64,000 nucleotides of DNA from Elusimicrobiota bacterium (GTDB lineage Bacteria > Elusimicrobiota > Elusimicrobia > UBA1565 > UBA9628): contig JACRDP010000015.1 in NCBI GenBank assembly GCA_016212855.1, forward strand, positions 1 through 64,000, in the 5' to 3' direction. Positions 15,531 through 21,764 of the stretch are shown one piece after another. The translations under genes and the position numbers were made by a program. The notes under the pieces were generated by a model. The model searched no databases and was not told where the DNA came from. It saw only the letters and a list, made by a program, of their open reading frames with translations. The first letter of the stretch is position 1. The number at the start of each line of letters is the position of its first letter.

Positions 15531-15561
15531 TAGGGCCTACTTCGCTCGAGCAGGCAGTCGC

Positions 15562-15918
15562 TCACTTGAAGTGGCGGGCCAGATGGCCCAATTCCCGGTA
15601 TCGAGCCAGGACGTAGAGCATGTACTGGTTGAGGGAAATGCCTTCCCGGGTCGCCAGGTTCAGGTAGTCTTCATGGAGTTCACGCGGCAGACGGAGCAGG
15701 ACTTTGCCGGCGGGACTTTTGGCGGCGAGAGGTTTGGGGACGCTCCATTTTTCAGACTTCGCCGTTTCGAGCCAAAGCTCGATGGCCGTATCCAATTCCT
15801 TGAGCGCCCGTTCGGAGGTTTTCCCGAACGCGGAGCAGCCGGGAAGCTCCGGCGCTAAAGCGATCCAGCCCCCGTCCTCCTTGCTGTAAAAAACCTTGCG
15901 CTCGTAGAGATCGATCAT
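15562..15918 (-). CDS. hicB: HicB-family antitoxin
   Basis: A 118-residue antitoxin of a type II toxin-antitoxin pair. The N-terminal half (about 1-60) is the degenerate RNase H-like HicB domain with FYSKEDGGWIALAPELPGC. The C-terminal half (about 70-110) is a ribbon-helix-helix DNA-binding domain (LLRLPRELHEDYLNLATREG). It overlaps the toxin gene by 4 nt, toxin first, which is the usual hicAB order. It probably represses its own promoter through the inverted repeat at 16173-16196. Base composition is clearly less GC-rich than the flanks. Confidence 0.9.
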   Translation of the reverse strand: MIDLYERKVFYSKEDGGWIALAPELPGCSAFGKTSERALKELDTAIELWLETAKSEKWSVPKPLAAKSPAGKVLLRLPRELHEDYLNLATREGISLNQYMLYVLARYRELGHLARHFK

Positions 15919-16172
15919 GTTCGCCGCCCCCCAATCGCAAGCCGGTTCTGGTCGATGCAGTCGAGCAACTGCCTCACTTGGTAGGCTTTCGCCGTTCCCC
16001 GGTCATTCTGGAAATTCATGATTCGTCTTGTCCCTTCGTGCGCGTAAATCCGGTGCGAACCCTTCTGGCGCCGCAGCCTGAACCCGAACGCCTCCGCGAG
16101 CCTGCAGAGGTCTGAAAATCGGAGGCCGCCGGGGTTACGTCGGGCCAACTGAAGGAGCTTGGCCAGCCTCAC
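15915..16172 (-). CDS. hicA: HicA-family mRNA interferase toxin
   Basis: An 85-residue toxin with the double-stranded RNA-binding-like HicA fold. The catalytic histidine is in GSHRIYAHEG (His about 40). Members cleave mRNA when not bound by HicB. The GTG start at 16172 is placed 6 nt after a CATACT -10 box with a consensus TTGACA -35, so the mRNA should be leaderless. Length is normal for the family. The protein sequence N-terminal to the core is slightly long but consistent. Confidence 0.87.
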   Translation of the reverse strand: MRLAKLLQLARRNPGGLRFSDLCRLAEAFGFRLRRQKGSHRIYAHEGTRRIMNFQNDRGTAKAYQVRQLLDCIDQNRLAIGGRRT

Positions 16173-16207
16173 AATGATAGTATGGGCGATATCATTATAT
16201 TTGTCAA
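16173..16207 (-). promoter_or_regulatory. hicAB promoter and operator
   Basis: On the minus strand TTGACA (16207-16202), a 17-bp spacer and CATACT (16184-16179) are followed by 6 nt and the GTG of hicA. The inverted repeat AATGATA (16173-16179) / TATCATT (16190-16196) brackets the -10 box, as expected for an autorepressor site of HicB. Confidence 0.7.
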
Positions 16208-16292
16208 CCCCGCACGCACCTCTTGAAGTTCCATGCCTTCGTACGATTGAGAGGGACGAAAAGTTCCATCCCCCCGGAATGGGTTCACTCTA

Positions 16293-16321
16293 TTGCCCTC
16301 GGCCTCCGTTCCGGCTATCCT
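16293..16321 (+). promoter_or_regulatory. Promoter of the small secreted protein pair
   Basis: TTGCCC (16293-16298), a 17-bp spacer and TATCCT (16316-16321) are followed by 6 nt and the ATG at 16328. The start site would coincide with the initiation codon. Upstream, AAGTTCCAT occurs twice, at 16226 and 16261. Confidence 0.6.
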
Positions 16322-16327
16322 TGGGAT

Positions 16328-16876
16328 ATGACTTTCCCCCTCTACCTGGCCCTCGCGCTGATCACCGGGCCGGCGCTCGCCGAAAATCCAAAGCCGCCAA
16401 AGAAAGCCTCGGCTCCGAAGAAGGTCGAAAGAACTTGGTCCTCACTGGTCGATCATATGATGACGCATGGCGCCGATCACAGTATTAACGCACCCGCCTC
16501 GCGAACGCTCGGCTACGACTCGGACAAAATCCCCGTCAAAGCGATGTATCTCGACCAAGATAAATCGAAAGACGGAAGAGAGCATTCCCTGATGATCGTC
16601 TACGACCTTGTCGATGGAAGACCGCGTCCGAAAGAAATGGTACTTGGTCGAATCAAGGTCGTCGAAAAGGACAAGATACAGGAAATCGTCAGCAACCGCT
16701 TGATATTGCGTCTCAACGGCGAACCGATCCGAGGCATGGGTGCCGATGGAATCGTCGGAGAGGTGAAGCAGCGGCCCCTGACGGCGGACACCCCGGAAGC
16801 AAAGAAGTTCCTCGCGGACGAGTCCTCGTTTTGGCTCAAACAGGTCGATTTGTCGAAGTTGGAAAATGACTACTAA
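16328..16876 (+). CDS. Small secreted protein of unknown family, copy 1
   Basis: A 182-residue protein with a signal peptide (MTFPLYLALALITGPALA). The mature protein has a Lys-rich linker and a domain carrying TWSSLVDHMMTHGAD, RTLGYDSD, DQDKSKDG and LNGEPIRGMGADGIVG. The same blocks occur in order in the next gene, so the two are tandem paralogues. I place the start at 16328, where the signal peptide begins and a promoter ends 6 nt earlier; the upstream in-frame segment is not signal-like. The less GC-rich composition, like the adjacent hicAB, suggests transfer. No function is known. Confidence 0.7.
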   Translation: MTFPLYLALALITGPALAENPKPPKKASAPKKVERTWSSLVDHMMTHGADHSINAPASRTLGYDSDKIPVKAMYLDQDKSKDGREHSLMIVYDLVDGRPRPKEMVLGRIKVVEKDKIQEIVSNRLILRLNGEPIRGMGADGIVGEVKQRPLTADTPEAKKFLADESSFWLKQVDLSKLENDY

Positions 16877-17429
16877 GACTCTAGTGGTCCTGCTTCTGCT
16901 GAGTTCGACCTTCGCTTCGGCGAAGCCACAAGCTGTTTCCCCCGCTTCCGCCAAAGACAGTAAAAAGCCGGCCAAGCAGGCGGCGCGAACTTGGAAAACC
17001 GTCATCGACTACGTCATGAAGAACGGCGCTGACGATGCGATCATAGCTTCGGCCGCTCGAACCATCGGCTATGGCTCAGATGCCGTCGATTCCAAGGCTC
17101 TCTGCATAGAAGACGATAAATCGAAAGACGGCTGGGAGCATGACATCGATATCGTTTACGAGAAAGACGACAAGGGGATTATCAAGCCTAAGGAGTTGGT
17201 CATAGGCACGATCAAGGTGAAGACGTCAGGAGAGAATCAGGAGATCGAAAGCTATCGCATCCGCGTGTCGCTCGATGGTTCTCCGATCAGGGGAATGCGC
17301 GCGACCGGCCTGGTCGGACATGTCGTTCAAACGCCGCTCCCCGGCGATTCTCCCGAGTTGCTAAGAATATTCAAAAAGGAAAGCTCTCTCTATCTCCGAG
17401 AGATCGAATTGACCTCGCTGACCAAATGA
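16866..17429 (+). CDS. Small secreted protein of unknown family, copy 2
   Basis: A 187-residue paralogue of the preceding gene, overlapping it by 11 nt. It has its own signal peptide (MTTKTLVVLLLLSSTFASA), a Lys/Ala-rich linker and the blocks TWKTVIDYVMKNGAD, RTIGYGSD, DKSKDGWEHD and LDGSPIRGMRATGLVG. The aligned core is shared throughout, while the N-terminal parts differ. The alternating charged residues (EKDDKG) suggest a solvent-exposed fold. It overlaps the following TPR gene by 4 nt, so the three genes may be one operon although GC content rises at that junction. Confidence 0.72.
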   Translation: MTTKTLVVLLLLSSTFASAKPQAVSPASAKDSKKPAKQAARTWKTVIDYVMKNGADDAIIASAARTIGYGSDAVDSKALCIEDDKSKDGWEHDIDIVYEKDDKGIIKPKELVIGTIKVKTSGENQEIESYRIRVSLDGSPIRGMRATGLVGHVVQTPLPGDSPELLRIFKKESSLYLREIELTSLTK

Positions 17430-18574
17430 GACATCTGCTCCTCGCCGTTCTGCTTCTGCCGAGCCCGGCTCAAGCCAAGAAACGGAATCTCGACAAAGCG
17501 GAAGAGGCCGCGCGCCAGGCCGAAGAGCGCCTCAAAACCCCCAACTTGACGCCCGCCGAAACCGCCGAAATCCGCCATCAAAAAGCCGCCGCCGTCGAGA
17601 AGATCGAAGCGATCGCCAGCGAGGATCCCAAAGACGTCGAGACTCAACTCGACGTGAGCAAAAGCCTGGCCTCCGTCGAGGAAGCCCCGCGCGCGATCCC
17701 CTACGCCGAGCGCGGCCTGGCCCTCGCCGAGAAGTCCGGCGACCCGAAACTGATCCGGACCGCTCTGCTCACCGGCTCCGAGGTGTACTACAAGGCGGGC
17801 AAGTACGAGCTCGCCGGCGAGCGCGCGCAGCGCATCCTCAAGGACAATCCCAAGGACCGGGACGCGCTGGCGCTGTACATGCAGGTCAAAGGCCGCACGT
17901 CCACGCCGTCGGGCTCGAATGGCGGCGGCTCGACGGCCGCCGCGCCCGCGGGCGCCGGCGTCGAAGCGAGCGCGACGGCGACCTCGCCCAAAGCCGCACC
18001 GGCGATGACGAACCCCGCCTCCCTCGAGGCCCGGCGCCATCTCGACGCCGGCTGGAGCGGCCTCACGCTCGATCCTGCGGCGGCGATGAAGCGCTTCGAC
18101 GCGGCCGTCGCCGCGGATCCGAAAAACGCGTCCGTGCACCTCGAGCGCGCGAAGGCGCGCCAGCAAACCTCGGATTTTCGCGGCGCGCTCGAGGATGCCG
18201 CCGTCGCGGCCTCCCTGCAGCCCGGCCTGGGCGCCGCCTACGCGGCGCGCGCCGAGGCTCTGCGCGGGCAGGGAAGGCCGGACGCCGAGGTCCTCGCGGC
18301 CTACGAACAAGCGGCGAAGCTCGACGGTGCTTTCACCGGAGCGTACCGGACCTTGCTGGCGAAGGTCGCCCAGCCCGCGTCGGCCGGCGGCAGCCAGGCC
18401 GCGAAACCGGGGTCCATGGGCGGTTCGGCTTCCCAGGGATCGCTGACGGAGCCGCCGATCGCTCAGGCCGGACGCGGTTTGGGCGCGCTCTTGGCCTTGC
18501 TCACGTTGGCCGCCGTCGTGATCGTCGCCGTTCTCAGGCGACGGTCAGACGAAGAAGGCTCTCGGAGCCGTTGA
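17426..18574 (+). CDS. Exported TPR protein with C-terminal membrane anchor
   Basis: A 382-residue protein: signal peptide (MRHLLLAVLLLPSPAQA), a coiled Lys/Glu/Ala-rich region (about 20-60), helical tetratricopeptide-like repeats (about 65-150 and 200-300), a low-complexity Gly/Ser/Ala linker (about 155-195) and a single transmembrane helix near the C-terminus followed by an RRR/Arg-Ser tail. TPR domains mediate protein-protein contacts, probably here in the periplasm. Its 3' end overlaps the convergent FAH-family gene by 41 nt. The partner is unknown. Confidence 0.8.
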   Translation: MRHLLLAVLLLPSPAQAKKRNLDKAEEAARQAEERLKTPNLTPAETAEIRHQKAAAVEKIEAIASEDPKDVETQLDVSKSLASVEEAPRAIPYAERGLALAEKSGDPKLIRTALLTGSEVYYKAGKYELAGERAQRILKDNPKDRDALALYMQVKGRTSTPSGSNGGGSTAAAPAGAGVEASATATSPKAAPAMTNPASLEARRHLDAGWSGLTLDPAAAMKRFDAAVAADPKNASVHLERAKARQQTSDFRGALEDAAVAASLQPGLGAAYAARAEALRGQGRPDAEVLAAYEQAAKLDGAFTGAYRTLLAKVAQPASAGGSQAAKPGSMGGSASQGSLTEPPIAQAGRGLGALLALLTLAAVVIVAVLRRRSDEEGSRSR

Positions 18575-19124
18575 GCCGCGCCTCGACGCGCGCGCCCGAG
18601 GCCACCGGCGCGACACCGGCGGGAGTCCCGGTGAAGACGATGTCGCCCTCGCTCAGGCCGTAAACCCGGTCGAGATGCTCGAGGATTTTCTCGACGCTGA
18701 AGATCATGTCCTTGGTCGAGCCGCGCTGTCGCGTCGCGCCGTCCACCGACAGCTCGAATTCCGCCGGAAGACTCAGCGGGACGAAATTGCCGACGGCCGC
18801 GAAGCCCGGCCGGCCCTTCGACGAAGTCCACGGCAGCCCCTTCTTCTTCGCTTCTTCTTGAAGGTCGCGCGCGGTGAAGTCGATGCCGACCGCCATCATC
18901 GGGTTCGGGCCGCAGGCCACGACCAGCTCGACCTCGTGGTCCACGCGCTTGCTGTCGGCGGGCAGGCGCAGGACGCCGCCGTCGAGAAGCAGCGACGACG
19001 CGGGCTTGAGGAATACGACGGGAGAAGCCGGGACTTCGCTGCCGAGCTCCTTGGCGTGCTCGGCGTAGTTGCGGCCGATGCACCAGATCGTGCCGGCGGG
19101 ACGGCTGAGTCCGGGAAGGATCAT
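18534..19124 (-). CDS. Fumarylacetoacetate hydrolase family protein
   Basis: A 196-residue single-domain FAH-fold enzyme, like YcgM/FAHD1. The start of the fold (IWCIGRNYAEHAKELG), the metal site (DHEVELVVACG) and the late FTGTPAGVAPV loop are conserved. Members hydrolyse or decarboxylate acylpyruvates or oxaloacetate, and also act as isomerases in aromatic catabolism; substrate cannot be chosen from sequence alone. The ATG is 7 nt after a TAAGAT -10 box that overlaps the -10 box of mcsA on the other strand. No aromatic-degradation genes are nearby. Confidence 0.88.
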   Translation of the reverse strand: MILPGLSRPAGTIWCIGRNYAEHAKELGSEVPASPVVFLKPASSLLLDGGVLRLPADSKRVDHEVELVVACGPNPMMAVGIDFTARDLQEEAKKKGLPWTSSKGRPGFAAVGNFVPLSLPAEFELSVDGATRQRGSTKDMIFSVEKILEHLDRVYGLSEGDIVFTGTPAGVAPVASGARVEARLNGSESLLRLTVA

Positions 19125-19131
19125 CGCAGGT

Positions 19132-19141
19132 ATCTTATAAT
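19132..19141. promoter_or_regulatory. Overlapping divergent -10 boxes
   Basis: Only 23 bp separate the start codons of the FAH-family gene (19124, minus) and mcsA (19148, plus). The minus -10 (TAAGAT, 19137-19132) and the plus -10 (TATAAT, 19136-19141) share two base pairs. Each gene would be leaderless, and polymerase bound at one promoter should exclude the other. Confidence 0.65.
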
Positions 19142-19147
19142 TAACGC

Positions 19148-19492
19148 GTGATCTGCCAGAACTGCGGCGCGCGCGAAGCCACCGTGCTCGTCCAAACCGT
19201 GATCCATAATCACGTGACGAAAACGGCCCTGTGCGCGGACTGCGCCGCGCGCCTCGAGCCGGAGCACCCGCTCGACGCGCTGATGGCGGCCATGCAAGGC
19301 CTGACGTTGCGCGGCCGCGCCCATCCGACGCGTTGCGCCACCTGCCGCACGTCTTTCGCCAACTTCAAGGAGAGCGGGCGCTTCGGCTGCCCCAACTGCT
19401 ACGAGCACTTCCGCGCGCAGGTGGAGGACCTCCTGCCGCGCGTGCACGCCGGCGCCTACCGGCACCGCGGCAAGACTCCGGGGAGGCGATAG
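19148..19492 (+). CDS. mcsA: McsA-like zinc protein, activator of McsB
   Basis: A 114-residue protein with two treble-clef-like zinc sites: CQNC...CADC (about 3-37) and CATC...CPNC (about 61-83). In Firmicutes McsA binds and activates the protein-arginine kinase McsB. The usual C-terminal UVR motif is missing, so this is a short form. The GTG start follows TATAAT with 6 nt between. It is immediately upstream of mcsB, which strongly supports the identity. Confidence 0.83.
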   Translation: MICQNCGAREATVLVQTVIHNHVTKTALCADCAARLEPEHPLDALMAAMQGLTLRGRAHPTRCATCRTSFANFKESGRFGCPNCYEHFRAQVEDLLPRVHAGAYRHRGKTPGRR

Positions 19493-19493
19493 A

Positions 19494-20540
19494 TTGCAGC
19501 TGCACAACATGCTGCGCTTCAAGACCGCCTGGGCCGAGGCCGCCGGGCCCGAGCACGAGGTGGTGCTCTCCACGCGCGTGCGCCTGGCGCGCAACCTGCG
19601 CGGCCCGTTTCCCGGCCATCTCGGCCCGCACACGCTCAAGAAGACCCTCGATCACGCCTTCGAGTCGATCCGGCTCGCGGGCGTCAAGAACGCGGCGTTC
19701 TTCAAGATGGGCGATCTGGACGCGACCGACCGGGAGTTCCTGGTCGAGCGGCATCTCGCGAGTCCGCTCTTGGCCGCGCATCCCGCCCAGCGCGGCGTCG
19801 TGGTGGGAGAGAACGAGACGATCGTCGTCATGGTCAACGAGGAGGACCACCTGCGCCTGGCCTGCCTCCTGCCGGGCCGCCAGCTGAAGGAGGCGCACGC
19901 CGCGGTCGACCGTCTCGACGACGGCCTGTCCTCGGTGCTCGACTTCGCCTTCCGCGACGATTTGGGCTACCTGACCGCCTGCCCGACCAACCTCGGCACC
20001 GGCCTGCGCGCCTCCTGCCTGGTCCACCTGCCCGCTCTGACCCTGACCGGGGCCGCCGGCAAGCTGCTCGAGTCGCTCGGCCGCGCCGGGCTCATCGCGC
20101 GCGGGCTGTACGGGGAAGGCACGCGCGTGATCGGGGATTTTTTCCAGCTCTCCAACGCGACCGGCTTCGGCCGCACCGAGGGAGAGATACTCGCCGCGCT
20201 TGAAAAGTCCGTGGGCTCGATCGTCGCCCGGGAGAAGGACGCGCGCGCGGCGCTCTCAACCGGGTCGGCCAAGGTCCGGCTTGAGGACGAAGTGCACCGC
20301 GGGGTCGCGCTGCTGGGAGCGGCGCGCCTGCTCTCCTTCGAGGAATGCCAGCAGCACCTCTCGCGCCTGCGCCTGGGCCTGGCCCTGGGCTGGAAGCTGC
20401 CCGCGGACCTCTCGATCGTCAACGAGCTGACCTTGTCCACCCAGCCCGCGCACCTCGACCTACTGGCGGAGAAGCACCTCGGCCCGCACGACCGCGACGC
20501 CCTGCGGGCGTCCTTGGTCCGCCGCCGCCTGAAGCCTTAG
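19494..20540 (+). CDS. mcsB: Protein-arginine kinase McsB
   Basis: A 348-residue kinase of the phosphagen kinase fold that phosphorylates arginine residues on proteins, marking them for ClpCP degradation in Firmicutes. Recognisable segments are VLSTRVRLARNLRG near the N-terminus, NEEDHLRL in the middle and TACPTNLGTGLRASCLVHLP with the active-site Cys. The TTG start has a good GGAGG site 7 nt upstream. ctsR and clpC are not adjacent, unlike in Bacillus. Its stop codon overlaps that of the convergent gene. Confidence 0.93.
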   Translation: MQLHNMLRFKTAWAEAAGPEHEVVLSTRVRLARNLRGPFPGHLGPHTLKKTLDHAFESIRLAGVKNAAFFKMGDLDATDREFLVERHLASPLLAAHPAQRGVVVGENETIVVMVNEEDHLRLACLLPGRQLKEAHAAVDRLDDGLSSVLDFAFRDDLGYLTACPTNLGTGLRASCLVHLPALTLTGAAGKLLESLGRAGLIARGLYGEGTRVIGDFFQLSNATGFGRTEGEILAALEKSVGSIVAREKDARAALSTGSAKVRLEDEVHRGVALLGAARLLSFEECQQHLSRLRLGLALGWKLPADLSIVNELTLSTQPAHLDLLAEKHLGPHDRDALRASLVRRRLKP

Positions 20541-21667
20541 TCCGGATCGTCGAACTTCTTGCCCTTGCGGGCCTTGATCTGGATCTTCTTGGGGAAGGTG
20601 TTGGCCAGGCAGAACGCCGCCTCGCCGAGAGGGCTGAGCTTGGCCTTCGCCCCGGCCTCTTCCTTCTTGTCGTTTTCGACGGCGAACAGCATCATCGCCG
20701 GCGCCAGGAACGGATAGAGGGCCTTTTGCATCACGGGCCGGTTCTCGTTCACCTTCAACGCGACCCCGCCCCATTCCGAGATGAAGGCGAAGGCGCGCAG
20801 CGCGCCCACGCGGATCTCCTCGGGCTCCTTGTCGTCGTGCCAGATCAGAGCCAGGAGCTTGGCCGTGCGCTCGGTGCGGTCCATCGTCGCCAAGGTCCCC
20901 ATCGCGTAGACGCGCAGAGGGATGGTCTGCTTGCCCTCGTCGGGCGGGTTGATCGTGACCGTCGCGGTCACGGACTTGTCCCGGACCAAGGCTTCGACTC
21001 GTTCGCGGAACCTTTCGAAGCTCGTGATCGAGCGGATGACCGACAGGGCCTCGAGGACGGTCTCGGGATGCTTCGACCCGAGCAGGAGGTTCAGGGTCTC
21101 GGCGACCGCGATGCCGGGCGCCGACACTGTCTTGCCGTGGCTGGCGTACTTCGGGGCGCCTTTGACGGGGTACTTCGAGTGCAGGCAGGAGGAGTAGCCG
21201 GCGCGCTTCTTGATCGAGTCGTCGAAGCCGCCCACGAAGAAGTTGCTGTAGTCTCCGAGCCCGACGATCATCGCGTAGGCGTTGACGCCGCAGGTGCCGA
21301 TCGTGCGGCCGCCGAAGTTGCCGCCGCCTTTGGCGTTGCTGATCGACCACTCGACGCGCCAGAGCAGATGCAGGTATTTCTTCTGGATTTCCTCGCTCGC
21401 GCCGTCGCTGATCCAGTCGGCCGCCGGAGGGATCAGGCAGATCTCGTCGAGCTTGCCGAGGTCGGAGGTCATCGAGATGTCGCGCCGCGACACGACGTCC
21501 CCCCACCAGGAGGTCTGAGGCGAGTGATAGTAGTAGCGGGGCTCCTCGGCCGGAGCGGCCGCTTCGCCCGGAGCGGGAGCGGCGGGGCCGGCGGCGGGAG
21601 GGCGAGGCTCGCCGGCGCGGGCGGACACAACAAGGAGGAGCGCGAGGAGGGACAGGAGGGGTTTCAT
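20537..21667 (-). CDS. Secreted protein of unknown function, HEAT-like C-terminal half
   Basis: A 376-residue exported protein. The start at 21667 is chosen because the signal peptide (MKPLLSLLALLLVVSARA) begins there and TATCCT lies 7 nt upstream. A Pro/Ala linker (about 20-42) precedes a conserved-looking block with RYYYHSPQTSWWGD. The second half is helical and may contain HEAT-like repeats (RVYAMGTLATMDRTERTAKLLALIW and following). The protein has several Cys residues (for example GTCGVNAY and SSCLHSKY) that could form disulphides. Family unknown. Confidence 0.68.
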   Translation of the reverse strand: MKPLLSLLALLLVVSARAGEPRPPAAGPAAPAPGEAAAPAEEPRYYYHSPQTSWWGDVVSRRDISMTSDLGKLDEICLIPPAADWISDGASEEIQKKYLHLLWRVEWSISNAKGGGNFGGRTIGTCGVNAYAMIVGLGDYSNFFVGGFDDSIKKRAGYSSCLHSKYPVKGAPKYASHGKTVSAPGIAVAETLNLLLGSKHPETVLEALSVIRSITSFERFRERVEALVRDKSVTATVTINPPDEGKQTIPLRVYAMGTLATMDRTERTAKLLALIWHDDKEPEEIRVGALRAFAFISEWGGVALKVNENRPVMQKALYPFLAPAMMLFAVENDKKEEAGAKAKLSPLGEAAFCLANTFPKKIQIKARKGKKFDDPD

Positions 21668-21717
21668 GGCCCCCAGGATAGACCCAAAACGGGCCGGAAA
21701 CAAGCCCGGCCGGAGCC

Positions 21718-21759
21718 TTGACCTAGGTCAATCCACCCCCCCGGTTGTCGTGCTAAAAT
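21718..21759 (+). promoter_or_regulatory. CRP/FNR-type palindrome and -10 box of pckG
   Basis: TTGAC-CTAG-GTCAA at 21718-21731 is a perfect 14-bp palindrome of the CRP/FNR/DNR type. TAAAAT (21754-21759) is the -10 box, with the ATG at 21765. A start site at 21765-21766 puts the palindrome centre at about -41, the class II activator position. No proper -35 is present, as expected for an activator-dependent promoter. Confidence 0.65.
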
Positions 21760-21764
21760 GGGAC

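Noticed and set aside
21666-21764. Longer N-terminus for PEP carboxykinase
   Set aside because: The extension crosses the CRP/FNR-like palindrome and -10 box and does not resemble PEPCK sequence.
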